Shown piece by piece: positions 48,310 to 59,916 of a DNA stretch of 64,000 nucleotides (its first letter is position 1; each line of letters begins with the position of its first letter). Origin of the DNA: Aurelia coerulea (lineage: Eukaryota; Cnidaria; Scyphozoa; Semaeostomeae; Ulmaridae). Location of the stretch: positions 14,271,511-14,335,510 of the forward strand of contig CM076956.1 of the NCBI GenBank assembly GCA_039566865.1, given 5' to 3'. The position numbers were made by a program, and so were the translations under genes. Below the pieces are notes generated by a model. That model searched no databases. It saw nothing but the letters and a program-made list of their open reading frames with translations, and had not been told where the DNA came from.

Positions 48310-48560
48310 CACAAACTACAATTACAACTACCGAAGGCGAAAACAACTTGCCTCGGAATAAATACGGTCAGATTTAGGGGGAGAAAAGGATGGCAGACTC
48401 TGCAACCAGAACTGAAAAGTTCAGAGTCCCTTCAGATATTAAAAAGACTTATTCACGCCTATAAATGGCAAGCCTGCAACTGCAGATTATGTCAAATATT
48501 TTACTCTGGTCTGGGTTTTTTATTGTAAATTATATTTCCTTGTAACATTGCATGTATTTT
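48310..48560 (+). mobile_element. LINE ORF2 terminus fragment
   Basis: Encodes GWQTLQPELKSSESLQILKR and a Cys cluster (WQACNCRLC), equivalent to the end of the 46.9-kb LINE. Followed by an AT-rich 3' UTR. Confidence 0.5.
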
Positions 48561-48848
48561 TGTAAATATTTGGCATTAATTAGCAATTATCAATCATAGC
48601 TATAATTGTTTAGCCAACTTTAAATGAAAAGAATTAACACATTTGATTCGGTGATAAGGTGGCTACTAATCCAAACGACTTTCTACGACAGAAGAAAGCG
48701 ATAACGATCATCCTTCCTGTATTCCAAATGCACAATTCACAAAGGCATCCATCGTGCTGAGCTCTGACTTGGTTGTCGCCAATTGCCAAGCAGATACCTG
48801 ACAGACTGCCTTTAAGCAAGATTAAAACATATTTGTCCCTTTTCACAC

Positions 48849-49354
48849 CTGAAGTCCCGAGGGGAAAATCACTCCAAAACTGGCGTGCGAGATTTTGCGA
48901 TTCTAAGAATCTCTCAGATGTTTCAACGATTGTTGAGGTTTGTTTCTGAAATTTCCAAAGATTTTTAGATTTTCTAATATTCCTAAGACCTTCTGAGACT
49001 TCTTAGATTTATGAGATTTTGAAGGATTTTTTAGATCTTGCAATTTGTTTTAAGGTTTTTATAACCTGTGTCCCACACCCCAGTTACGCGGATCTTGGGT
49101 ACAGGCTAGGTTCTTAAGGATTTCAACAACTTTTGCGATTCTCAAAGAATTGTCGAAACATTTTTTTGAGAATTTCCATTACTTGTTGGTAAAGATTTCT
49201 GGAATTTGTTTAAAATTATTGAAGATCTTTTACTTTTCTTGGAAGTTCTAAGATTTTGTGAAGATTCTTAATTCTCATGCTTTTTCCAGATTTTTGAAAA
49301 TCTTTATGAAAGTGTGTAAGGTTTTGAGAGTGATTTGCCCCTCGGGAAGTGCAG
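48849..49354. mobile_element. 506-bp MITE with degenerate AAGATTTT interior
   Basis: Left CTGAAGTCCCGAGGGGAAAA and complement of the right CTGCACTTCCCGAGGGGCAA are inverted ends of ~35 bp. Between them lie dozens of variants of AGATTTT/AAGATTCT in both strands' sense. Confidence 0.6.
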
Positions 49355-49690
49355 TCTTGGACACAAAAATTTGATAATTTATGCTTGAATTGGGTACCAA
49401 TTTTCCACTGCTGCACAAAAAAGTGGATATTAATGACTAAGGGATAACATCGTGCCGTTAGGACACACCCCAAAAAATGCATCAACCTCATTTGGGTTGA
49501 AGATAACATCACATATCATCGAATTTCCAGTCAAATAACATCACTACGCACCAGCGACTCACTTGAATGTTTCCAGAGAAAGGTTGAAAAATTCCAGGAA
49601 AAAGTAAGACACACTCACACACTCTTCATAACTATCTTTAATTTTATCAGTGGCCCAGCTAAATATCAATATCATTTCAAAACATAAAAA

Positions 49691-49799
49691 TCAATAAACA
49701 TAAATTTCTCTATTGATTAAACTAAAATGCCAGAATTTAATTGGACTAAATTTCAATTGGCATTTTAGATTAATCAATAGAGAAATTTATGTTTATCAA
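49691..49799. mobile_element. Palindromic MITE, 109 bp
   Basis: Arms of about 43 bp starting (TC/TTG)AATAAACATAAATTTC and reaching CTAAAATGCCA, with a short loop. Confidence 0.75.
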
Positions 49800-49920
49800 C
49801 TGTAACTATTGCCGCACGTCAACCTCAAGATTTTATTTTACATAAAAATCAATGTACAGCATATCATCATTGAGCTTTGGATCCCAAAAAATTCACCGTC
49901 AAAAGATAAACAGTCATAAG

Positions 49921-50070
49921 TATGGTAAACACCCGCGTATAAGAACTTGATGGATTAAGAACCTACATGCTGACATTGTCAAACTGTCAATAATTTTCTA
50001 AGATCCAATCTAGGAAGAATTTAGGCTGACTTTCAAAATTGAAAGTTCTTATACGCGATGTTTACTGTAT
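49921..50070. mobile_element. Short MITE of the TACAGTAAAAACCCGC family
   Basis: TATGGTAAACACCCGCGTAT at the left; complement of the right end reads ATACAGTAAACATCGCGTAT. About 150 bp, ending 56 bp from FRRS1-like exon 6. Confidence 0.6.
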
Positions 50071-50125
50071 TACAATAAATGATTGCTGTTTAATAAGTCA
50101 AAAATACTTTTCTAATTCATCTCAC

Positions 50126-50427
50126 CATCTGGCTCCTTGCAGTATTCAATCCAAAAGCCACCCACTTGTTCTTTGTACTAACTTCTACTTCAAGCATGTT
50201 TGTAGCCTTGTTATAGATGTAGGTAATCAAGGCATTACATGTGCTGCTTGTGCAACCACTGGGATGCCTGAAAGTACTCGACGGTGTACGTGCAGTTGTA
50301 ACAGCCTGTTGCGTGCTTGGAGCTGTAGATGGTGTGGTGCTTCCCGAACTGGAGGGTGATGCCTTGAAATCAAGTGTTGATGGCGATGAAGCGTAACTAC
50401 CGTACCCGTGTTTCGACGGGGCTGCAC
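50126..50427 (-). CDS. FRRS1-like: FRRS1-like exon 6, linker and start of DOMON 2
   Basis: 302 nt, phase 1 to 0. The first ~50 codons are rich in Ser, Thr, Pro and Ala (SSSGSTTPSTAPSTQQAVTT), a likely O-glycosylated spacer. The second half (GCTSSTCNALITYIYNKATN ... KNKWVAFGLN) repeats exon 2. The first cysteine pair of exon 2 is lost in this copy. Confidence 0.85.
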
Positions 50428-50767
50428 CTAATGAACATTAGAAATACCAGGTGAGTAAAAAAAGTTAAAGGCATTGAGTCATGATAAATAGACCTGCTTT
50501 GCCGTGTATCATGTGATCCATGTGAGAAAGATCAACTATCATTCCCAACAAACTATGAGGATCTGCTGTTGCACGATGCATTTCATGTGATCAATTCCAT
50601 ATCACAGGAACGTTAGCCAATCAGATGCGCAATCATGAGCCATGAGTCAGCAAATTCTGACAGATAGGGTGTACCTTGTCGTCTTATGCTGATTCAATTC
50701 CTTTAACACGTTGGTGGGCTTTGGAATGCGAGTGGCCGATATTCAAACTGAATTGTTCAATCTATAA

Positions 50768-51060
50768 GTCACTGTGGAATAGCCTCTCAGCCGATTCAAA
50801 GCAGGCATCCTCTCTATATAGTTTTAAGAAAACTGTTTAAAACAGGGGTTTCTGTTTCATTTAGAATTTTTTTTTTTTAATATCAATGTACATTCGGTTT
50901 TGAATATTGTAAATAGGGTTTTATAGTTTAATTTGATAAATAACTTTCTAACTTATATTTTGTAGATTGTAATTATTGTTTTATCGGAGGGCCCCTTGAA
51001 AACCAGCTTCTGCTGAAGGGCAACCCTCCTTAAAAGAAATGAAATGAAAATGAAATGAAA
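50768..51060 (+). mobile_element. LINE 3' fragment
   Basis: Begins with LWNSLSADSKQASSLYSFKK and a stop, the last LINE codons, then a 3' UTR ending GAAATGAAATG repeats. Confidence 0.6.
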
Positions 51061-51420
51061 AGACCAACTTATAGGCAAAGATTTGTTTGGTAAAGTCATT
51101 TATCTTTTAGATCCAGAAAAATGGTGGCAAGGGGTTTGTATGGGAAAAGAATTCTACGCTCGCTTCTGGTCCATGATTTACTTGCCACTGACAGTTAAAT
51201 TTTATCGCTGAAAGTGATAATAGACCATTTGCCAATTAAGAAAAAGGGATTGAGGCGAGCGTGGCCAATTCCGACAGCCCTAGTAACAGTTGGAAATTCG
51301 GGGAATCCTCTCTACTTCAGAACATCTTATTCGGTGTATTTCCCACGATCCATTTGTAGAGTAGGGTACAAAAACAAACGATCAGCTGATTTTGACCTCT
51401 TATTTCACATGTACTAAGTC

Positions 51421-51769
51421 CAAAACTTGAGAGAAAATTTTGAAAAATCAACGAAAACTGGCCGATCGTCTTGGGCTGATTCTAAAGTGGATAAATTGAG
51501 AAACTGAAAACAAACTTTTGGAGGACCTTATTTCAACCCTTTTTAAGGTATTTAATCATTAATCTGGAGTTAGCAAGTGCATTTAGTAGGAAAACAAGCA
51601 TGATCCATTTGGGAGGAAAAAGGGCCTAAGTGGAAATTTTCGGGATTTTTCCCACAGCTTTGAAAAAAGAAAGGCTCGTTGTTCTGCGAATTTTAGAGAT
51701 AAAATCGAGATTAAACGTGTCTTAGTGACAGAATACGGTTTCCCGTCGATTTTTGACATGCCAAGGCCG
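51421..51769. repeat. Dispersed repeat shared with 26.05-26.35 kb
   Basis: The stretch with AACTGAAAACAAAC and GTTAGCAAGTGCATTTA is the same family as the interior of the 25.6-27.2 kb element. It resumes after the next element at about 52471. Confidence 0.55.
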
Positions 51770-52470
51770 TTAGCCCTGTCCACAAGTTGCTCGGCAACTT
51801 TCGGGCAACTTGAAGTTTTTGGGGCAACTTTTAGGAATTTTGGCAACTTTTGTAACATTGAGAAACTTGTCCTTATTTTAGCAATAATAGAACAATTTCT
51901 ATGATATTTTGCTTATTCTCGCTAACAGTAATGAAAATTAGACCTGGAAAGGATCTGTTTTCTGGTCATGCTGGGATTAAACGTCTTGGTTTGTGAAGAA
52001 CTGGTCTTTGAAATTAACGATTTGTGACTATGTTCAGTATGATGATGATGATGATAATGATGATGATGACAACGATGATGATTATTAATCATCAATAAAT
52101 GTTGTTGTTGTTGTTGTTGTGGTTGTTGTTATTTGTAAGCAACAAATGGTTCCTGCTGAAATACTGAAGATGTGTTACATGGTTTCAACTGTATTAGCGT
52201 CAAAAGACTCAAACTTCCAGGAAACTGCAGTTGCCTCATAAGAGAAAATGTTGAAATAAAATAAAAAGACACTTCTCGAAGCATCCTTGGCGCTAATCTT
52301 ACGCACATTTGTCAATTTTTCATACATCAATAGCACTTGGCCTTAAAAAAATGACAATAAATGAGCAACTTTTGAGCAACTTTTTAAAGAAGTGGCAACT
52401 TTTGAGCAACTTTTCAGGAAATTATGAGCAACTTTTCGAGATATTTCGAGCAACTTGTGGACAGGGCTAA
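51770..52470. mobile_element. Inverted-repeat element rich in AGCAACTTTT words
   Basis: Perfect ends TTAGCCCTGTCCACAAGTTG and complement. Inside each end are several copies of (G/A)GCAACTTTT in matching inverse orientation, plus a (GAT)n/(GTT)n microsatellite at 52040-52130. About 700 bp, no ORF. Confidence 0.7.
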
Positions 52471-52943
52471 CTCACAATTCGGACCCATTTCGTCAAAAAG
52501 GACTTTAAAGTCTATATATATATTTTTTCTGACAATCTTACATTTTCTGTTTAAGAAACTATTTTTAGCTCTTGAAATATTGTAAATTTTTTAATCATTC
52601 TTGTGGCAAATTGATACATACATACAAAAACCGCCTATAAAGACCTATACTTTTAAAACCAGACTGTTTCGTCCTTATGGAATGGGTAAGATTCATGAAT
52701 ACAGGATGAACGTTCTTAAATCGGATTCTTAAATCTTATCAGAACTTTTTCTCCAAAGATGCTTTTCCTGTTTTCCGTCGTTGGAACACCTTTGATTAAA
52801 ATCAAGATACTCTAATAGATGATGGAACGGTAGCATTGTAGTGGAATCAGACCTGTTTAAGCCTATGAGATGACTGAGGAGCGATAGTTTTTAATTTTAC
52901 ATAATAATCAAATTAATACTTTGGATTGTCACTGCTGAAAACC

Positions 52944-53486
52944 ACTGGGTGTCCCAAAAAAGGACTCCTGTTTAAAAATCACCAAAAATTGATTATCAAA
53001 CCTTTGATAAAATTTTCTTTTTGACTTGTTTTGTTAAAGACCCAAAAATATTTGTAGATACTAAAATGTTTGCTTTTGATGCAACAAGGTAGAAAAATTA
53101 TGCGTAGAAAGACCTTATTTTGACCTATACTTTTCAGGCAAAATGCTCAATATTGCCTAACAGTCAATATTTTCAGATTTTTCATCGTCATCGAAGTCTC
53201 CAATGACAGTGTGCATTTTTTTCTGTCATTTATGACCAAACTAGAAACTTAATATGCACAAAGATATTGATCTGGCAAGAATAAATGCTTTTTTGCTATA
53301 TGATTCAAAACCAGGTAACCCTAAAGAGCTAAATTTGCTAATTTTAAACCAATTACAAAATCAACTATGTCTGGGAAAATAATTTGGTCCTTGGTCTACT
53401 TGGCAAAAAAGAAAATTGAGAATCGGTGATGTAATCAAATATTGGTGATTTTTCAAACGGGAGTACATTTTTTGGGACACCCGGTA
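52944..53486. mobile_element. MITE with GGGTGTCCCAAAAAA ends
   Basis: About 45-bp inverted ends: CTGGGTGTCCCAAAAAAGGA left; complement of the right is CCGGGTGTCCCAAAAAATGT, followed by AAAAATCACCAA on both. Related by its tip to the elements at 42249 and 57923. Confidence 0.7.
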
Positions 53487-53504
53487 GATCAATCCATTTG
53501 CTCT

Positions 53505-53720
53505 TCAAAATAAGAACCTACGGAAAACCAGGGTAAAAAGTTTTTTACATAAAGGAGTAAATATTGAAGATTCCAGGAAGTAGATTCTTATTCGAGGAAG
53601 GTTCTTATATGCGGGCTTTTGTTGTACGTATGAGACAGTGGCGGAGCAACTATGGGGTGAGGGAGTATGTGAGGGAGGGAGTATGGGGTGAGGTGAGGGA
53701 GTATGGGGTGAGGGAGTAAA
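53505..53720. repeat. Decayed MITE and adjacent G-rich minisatellite
   Basis: 53505-53630 has the AAGAACCTA / GGTTCTTATATGCGGGCTTT ends of the 20652-21704 family. At 53651-53720 follow about five imperfect copies of TATGGGGTGAGGGAG. Confidence 0.55.
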
Positions 53721-54224
53721 TATTCCCCACTTTCTTGAAAATATGGTAATTTAGATTTGTTCAAAAATGTCATAAAAATTTTAAGGTAGGGTTAAGTCTG
53801 TGTTCAGTCCTTAATCTCAATTTATCGGTCACCAAATGCTGAATATGATCTCATTGTTCTGAAATCTTTTCGCGACGGGAGTATCACTCTGTAAAAATCC
53901 CGTATACCTTAGGCAAAAATCCGTAAAAATCCGTAAAAATCCTATTGTTTTGAAAAATCTCGTACGTCTCTTCGGAAGAGTGATACAACCATCGACTTTT
54001 TGTGTCTTTGTCATTTTATCTCATTCATTTTGGCAGCATTTCTTTTCTTTAGCTTTCATCTACTTTCATCTGTCGTTTGTTATTTAGAAAGGGCATATCT
54101 CAACATTCAAAAAGGAAATATCTAAAGGGCGTGGTCCCATAACATTTTCCGGGCGCGACATCATTAATTGCCCCATTCCCACTTCACGGCGGCTGGCGCC
54201 CCCCGCATGAGAAAGTCTACCTAC

Positions 54225-54319
54225 CAGTCACGGTGGCACCAAAGGCGGATGTAATGTGCAATTTACTATTGAGGTCTTTCATATAGCTGCCACCACTTGG
54301 TGTTATTGGTCTCGAGTAC
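54225..54319 (-). CDS. FRRS1-like: FRRS1-like exon 5, DOMON 1 end
   Basis: 95 nt, phase 2 to 1, acceptor TTCCTACAG, donor G|GTAGG. Encodes YSRPITPSGGSYMKDLNSKL then HITSAFGATVT, equivalent to the terminal strands of DOMON (F-RP...Y-I-WA-G). Same length as exon 9. Confidence 0.85.
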
Positions 54320-54396
54320 CTGTAGGAAACATTAAATGACTTAATACCATGGCTTGAAAGCAGGCAGAGGGGAGACTTACTTAAAACATACACCGG

Positions 54397-54735
54397 GTGA
54401 GCAAGGGCCTGATTACATAGGAGTTCTCACTACATGGCTGGAATTTCAGTCGTCTTACCCGAGGTGAAATTCCAGCTGCCCATTCTGGTGAACGACTTGT
54501 AAATTTTTTTGTCAATTACATGGGAAATTTTTACTTTTCACTTAATACACCATAGGACTGACATCTCAGGCCTCTTGATCTCCGTTTTCACAAAGTGAAA
54601 ACATAATTTGACACGTGGCGGCAGATTCCAGCCCTAGGTTGAAAACTCCGATTTAATCAAGAATATTTTTCACCTCGGGTAGGAGAGCTGAAATCCTAGC
54701 ACTATGGTGAAAAGTCTCATGCAATTAGGCCATTA
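54397..54735. mobile_element. Decayed GC-type foldback copy
   Basis: GGGCCTGATTACATAGGAGT at the left and complement of AAAAGTCTCATGCAATTAGG at the right, with AGGTGAAATTCCAGC blocks as in the 44.4-kb copy. Confidence 0.5.
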
Positions 54736-55573
54736 AAAAGTTAAAACATTTGGCGGGTTTTTTTCAGTAATTCATTTTGAATGAGCAGGAAGCATTTTTA
54801 GCTACTTAAAGTAATTTAAGCCCACTATGCATGTTGGATCCAGGAATGGGACCCCTAGTTTAACGTCCCTTCCGAAGGACGGCGAGGTGAGTTGCCAGGT
54901 CAAGCCTCTGAGGTCACCCATCCGGAGTTTTAACTCACTCGACCAAGCTTAACTTCAGTCACGTGACGGAAACTGTATAAGCTGCTCGGCCACTCACCCC
55001 ACAAATGTTGTGGGTTGTGGAATAAAAAATGCGTGGCCGATATCTAAAACTAAAACAATAATCTATCAGTCAAAGGCTAAGTTAGATGCGAAAAGTTTGT
55101 TTGGTAAAGCAATCATCTTTCAGATCAAAAAGTTAGAAAAAAGCTGGCAAGGGGATTGTATGGTAACATGAATTCCACGTTAGAATTTGGTTAATGATTT
55201 ACTTGCCATTGGCATTTAAATTCTATTTCTGAAAGTGACAATTCTATTGAATTTAAATTTCAATGGCAAATAAAGCATGGACATGGATCGAACAAATAAG
55301 GCCAGGATGTGTTTCAAGCTTAAATGGTACGCCCCCAACTAAAATCTGGCCACGTGTCCCTCCTGGCGCTCGGCATCTAGAAATAGACCATCCCCTCTGG
55401 AATTGATATCTTATCATATATTCGACTTAGGATTAAGATTCGACCTATCTTTCTATACGACGCATGTCGATGCCTATGCCTGCCATAGCTTATGCCGAAC
55501 GATTCTATATACGTATGCATGGCTCTGATGAAGGCTTAATAATGAAACACGAAAAACAAATAATGGCTTCTTT

Positions 55574-56219
55574 CATTCATTCATTCATTTTTATTTATTT
55601 AGGCACGGTAGCCCCGTCAATCCATATGAACTGCTTTTCAGGGGGCCGTGGCAGAACATTTACTAATTTAAAAGATCACTATATAATAGTTAAAAAAAAA
55701 ATAAAAGAATTCTCGTTAAGGCTAGTTTTTGATTCTTCTCTTAAAAGTGGCAAGGGAGGGTGCCTGTTTAGCATCAGGTTCAAGTTGATTCCAAAGCTTA
55801 GGTCCACGAAAAGATATAGCCCTCTGCCCATTGTTAGTTTTTCGTAATGGTAACGAGAGATCAGTATCGGTGTTTCTCAGTTTTCTGACATTTCGAGTAG
55901 AATTTTTTTCGAACAAATCTGAAAGGTACTCCGGGACCAGACCATTTAGCGATTTGTACATTGTAGTAGCTGCTTCGCTTCTAATAATGTCATTCACAGT
56001 AGGCCAATTTAAACTGCGAATTAATGCCATAGCAGACGTATCAAATCGACTTTTAGTTACAATCCTAGCTGCTCGATTTTGCAGCTTCTGCAGGGTTTGC
56101 AGTTTAGTCACCCCACAGCACCCCCACACCGAACAACAGAACCGAAAATGGGGCTCGACAATACCCCTATACATTGCACTCAACGTGTTTTGAGGTAAAC
56201 ATTTCCTGGAATATTTCAA
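55574..56219 (-). mobile_element. LINE (CR1/L2-like) C-terminal fragment with 3' end
   Basis: Open for 165 codons on the minus strand (56219-55722): MYRGIVEPHFRFCCSVWGCC, LQKLQNRAARIVTKSRFDTS and FRGPKLWNQLEPDAKQAPSL. Clearly related to 29468-29974. Ends with an (AATG)n tail (TTCATTCATTC on the plus strand at 55574-55590). Confidence 0.85.
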
Positions 56220-56538
56220 AAATCCTTCTGTCGTGGTGTAAGGCGAAGGATCTGAATGACTGCAGATTTCTCTAACATTTCATTGCGCTTGAGTGGCGCA
56301 AGGGAGTTTTGGAAAAACTTTTGGCACGATCCCAGGCAGGGGCCTATTTCAATTCTCCAATTGTGGCAGCCCATTCACGATAAATATATTTCACCGTGTC
56401 AGCTTACGCCGAAGGATTCTATATCTCTATACGACGTATCATTGTGCTAAATTACGATGCACTATTTCGTCTTTTTAGACAAAACGTTCTTGACCATTAT
56501 CAATATCAGACAGCTTTCAAGAAAAAAACAAACAATAC

Positions 56539-56594
56539 CTGCAAATGAGCATACCATTGCTGCTTGCTAGATTTTGATTTGTTAAGCCAGTGGT
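56539..56594 (-). CDS. FRRS1-like: FRRS1-like exon 4, DOMON 1
   Basis: 56 nt, phase 0 to 2, acceptor TTTTTAG, donor AG|GTATT. Encodes TTGLTNQNLASSNGMLICR (last codon split), the strand ending in C-R/K that precedes the RPI motif in DOMON domains. Same length and phases as exon 8. Confidence 0.8.
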
Positions 56595-57439
56595 CTAAAA
56601 ATAAAAAAGTAACTATAAATTCATCAAATCATTGGTTTCAAACCACTTTGACTTATGATATGAATCCTATGCAAAATGATATTTATGACCTTTGTGTTTT
56701 TTCGTTAAAGGGACTGGGTTACGTAACCGTAAAAACCAGTAATCTCTATGACATACATTTTCAGGCACGTGTTTTTTATACATTCTGCTAAAAATCTACG
56801 ATAATTATTACTAGATTACTGTCCTTGCAAGCTACCCTACTCTGCTACGGGGACAAGGCCACGGGGAGCAACAACTATGTCCACTCACATGGCAATTAAC
56901 TGAAAAAGGACAAAAAAAAGCTACACGTAACTACTCCAAAGGAAGGATCTAAAAGGGACTGGGTGGTTGTATGACTAGGAACTGAGTTTTAAATTTCTAA
57001 TCAAACCGATCAGTTTTATGAATAAAGCAGAGAGTTAACAGAAGCATATCTTTATTGAGACCATCAGAAAAATCTTTAAAAACCATACAATAAAATCTGC
57101 ATTAGAAACTCGTTTGAAAGATTGGTATGTCCAAGTGCACAGTGGGCCAAAATGGCGATTTTGCAGACATTCGTGGATATCTCCAGGAAAATAAATGTTA
57201 CTGGAGCAGTTGGTAGCTCATTTTCATGGTATGAGGAGAATAAATCACATGGTTCTCAAAAAACTTAAAATTTTCATATTTAGGGGGGCTGGGGGCCGAT
57301 ATTCTAAGTTTAAGCTCTGAATCAAAAACTCCTTTCATACTCCTCGGTTTCAAGAAAATCGGCAATGGTGACTGATGGCCCTTTTCGACGCATTCTATTG
57401 GAAAATGAATAAAGTTGAACAAACTTTCATTTCCGCCCT

Positions 57440-57740
57440 AAATACGCGAGAATTGCAATGCATTGTGCTCGGCTTCTGGATCGAATATACAAAATCCGCC
57501 GCACAGAGCTTTAGATTTATTTTCTTTCTTTCGTTATAGGCACATAACTTCTCTTAAAAACCACCCTACAAGACGAGAGTTTGCCCTACTAGTTTCAGGG
57601 AAACTTTTGCGGCTTTATTTGTTTTAAATCATTAGTTAGGAGAGTTTCCTTTGTCTACAGCCGCTAATCGTTTTGACCTGAGGTGTCAATCAAACGCAAC
57701 TGATGCTATTGTATTACAAAATCTGCCCTTGTTAGCTGGT
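57440..57740 (+). mobile_element. Foldback MULE-MITE, one arm
   Basis: Homologous to the right half of 8621-9219 (GTTTGCCCTACTAGTTTC, GAGGTGTCAATCAAACGCAA, ATTACAAAATCTGC). The left arm is missing. It ends about 30 bp from FRRS1-like exon 3. Confidence 0.75.
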
Positions 57741-57776
57741 ATAACAAATCGTTATATCGAATATAAAGCAACTTAC

Positions 57777-57869
57777 CGGCACTGTAAAATCAGGCGACTT
57801 TCCAGTATTCTTAAAGCCTTTCAAAGTAACAGCTGAATCTTGAAAGCAAACTTCTCCACTTGTGTCACC
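57777..57869 (-). CDS. FRRS1-like: FRRS1-like exon 3, DOMON 1
   Basis: 31 codons, phase 0-0, between AAAG acceptor and CCG|GTAAG donor. Contains GEVCFQDSAVTLKGFKNTGK. It is 25 of 31 residues identical to exon 7 and the same length. Confidence 0.85.
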
Positions 57870-57922
57870 CTTTCAAAAAATAAAACGTTCATACAACCCT
57901 ACCTCTTCCAAGGTAAAACTCT

Positions 57923-59062
57923 ACCGGGTGTCCCAGGAAAGGTATGGAACAGATTTCGTAGGATGCAGCGATGAGAATTTTTAATAAATAACCAGTCAAT
58001 TTCAAAACGTTTCCCGATCGTTGATTTGAACATCGGTATCCCGTTTGTTCATATTAGTATTTAGAGTGTTGAAATATTAATGTTGAAAGCTCAAGTTTGC
58101 TGTCAGCTCAAAACCAGAGCTTTGGCGTTTTGGCCTAAGATACTTCTTCAATTACAAGAAAGAGATCAACAATATTCTTGATAAAATGCGAAAAAAAACT
58201 CTGATCATATCATATTCTGCTTGATACTGTATAAGTCACCCATAGACCTTTTTACTTGCCAGAAGAGAAGTTTGGATCGAGCGTCAAATCTGGATCTCAG
58301 AACTTTCAGAGAGTTAATCAATGATAACTTTACTCAAATTGAGTTACGAATGCCTCAGCTCATGCATAGGCAAGTTTAATTTGCATTCTGGCCTTGTTTC
58401 TCGTTGTTTTCGTTCATTGCTAGCTGATTTTTGTTATGCAACAGTTGCAAACAAAAAGTGTGAGCATCGAAGTTTGTTGTTTTCAACCGTCGTTATTCAA
58501 TTGAAAGAAAAGTAAGCCAACAATAAATGAAGCTAACAAGAAACAAAGCAATACCACTAACACTTGCCAGTGTGTAAACTAAACCATTGCCAACTCACTT
58601 TGCACAAAGTATGTGATAACAAACTCTCTGACAAGTGTTGAAATCTGCAGCAACTTCATGCCATAGCTAGCAGTGTATCCACTCAGAACGGGGGTAGGTA
58701 GTGCTTTCGCTTTCCTTCCCAAAGTTTACTAGATTTTGACGCTCGATCCAAACCCTTTTCCAAGTAAGTAAAAAGGTCTATTGTTCCATTTTTCATTTTC
58801 GTTTAATTCTAGTTTTAAACTTTGATGTGCTTCAGAATGTTGCTTGGGCCAAAATGCCGCACCTCCGGTTTGGAGGTGGATGCAAATTTGAGTATTCAAG
58901 ATTAACATCTCTGCTCTAAAAACACCAATTTTAACCAATGAGGTATCTATGTTCAATTCAACTATTGAGGAATGTTTTGAAAATTGATCAGCCATTGATT
59001 AAAAGCAAAATTCACATAGCTTGACCAAATCAAATCTGTCTATTTTTTCTGGGACACGTGGT
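57923..59062. mobile_element. Long-armed foldback, CCGGGTGTCCCAG ends
   Basis: Arms of over 200 bp in inverted order, e.g. CCAGAGCTTTGGCGTTTTGG on the left and its diverged complement near 58850-58880. Interrupted by another element at 58242-58780. Confidence 0.7.
58242..58780. mobile_element. Nested MITE with ATAGACCTTTTTACTT ends
   Basis: ATAGACCTTTTTACTTGCCA at the left; complement at the right. Both continue into TTTGGATCGAGCGTCAAA. Inserted inside the preceding foldback; related to 18621-18803. A plus-strand 64-codon frame inside is not recognisable. Confidence 0.7.
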
Positions 59063-59601
59063 ATGTGGTACCGAATAGTTAATTTCAGAAATGAAATGCA
59101 GAACAGAAAAATCACAGAAAAGCATTTGCACTGTTCAAAAACATAATGCCTTGCTTACGAAGTCCTTTGCACATAAGTAATTTGCCGTGACGTGTGCGAG
59201 ACAAACAGCATTATATTTTGCAAATAAGTTCATTTTTGCACTCATTCTCATCATCCTCAACAGTACTGTTTCACTAAAAATTAAAGACAACAACACCTTT
59301 TTAAAGCGTAGCCTAAAGCAATACTCGCAAACCTGTAACGTTTTGATTATAAAGCAAGCAAAGCGAACTACAAGTCCGTCACTTTAACAGTCCTCTAAAA
59401 TTTCTCTAAAACAGCTGGAAATATCTTTTCCAACATTAATTTGCCTAAAATTGTTCACGTTCGAGAAACATGCCTGATATCCAAATAAGTCCATAAGTTA
59501 TGCCTCTAAAATTACTCACATCAAAACGTGCCAAATATTCTGTCTCACTCACTACTTGATGGCCACGTTAAATTTCAAAATAAAAAAATAATCGATCTCA
59601 C

Positions 59602-59784
59602 CATCTGATTGCTTACAGCATTGAGTCCAAAAGTAACCCACTTGTTTTTCGTACTAAGCTCAACGTCAATCGCATTTGTGTTGTTGTTGTATCGATAAGT
59701 AATCAGGATATCGCAAGTAGTATTTGTGCAGCCGTTGGGGTGCATGAAGCAGTTTCTTGTTGTTCCACATTGGCTGGTATCAAT
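59602..59784 (-). CDS. FRRS1-like: FRRS1-like exon 2, start of DOMON 1
   Basis: 61 codons, phase 0-0. Five cysteines (CGTTRNCFMHPNGC and NTTC, plus flanks), then ILITYRYNNNTNAIDVELST and KNKWVTFGLN. This matches the opening of FRRS1 DOMON domains (C-x(n)-C...DYFLSYR...FELSA...GWVAVGFS). Several N-x-T/S sites suggest glycosylation in an extracellular position. Confidence 0.88.
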
Positions 59785-59916
59785 CTACATGAAAATAAAG
59801 GGTGATGTTGAGAATTGACCGCCTCATTACCAATGTGATTGTGTTATCATGGTCTTTGCTCTTGCAACCGGCTAAACATCAAACCTCACACCGTGGTCTT
59901 AGGAGTCTTGTACCTT

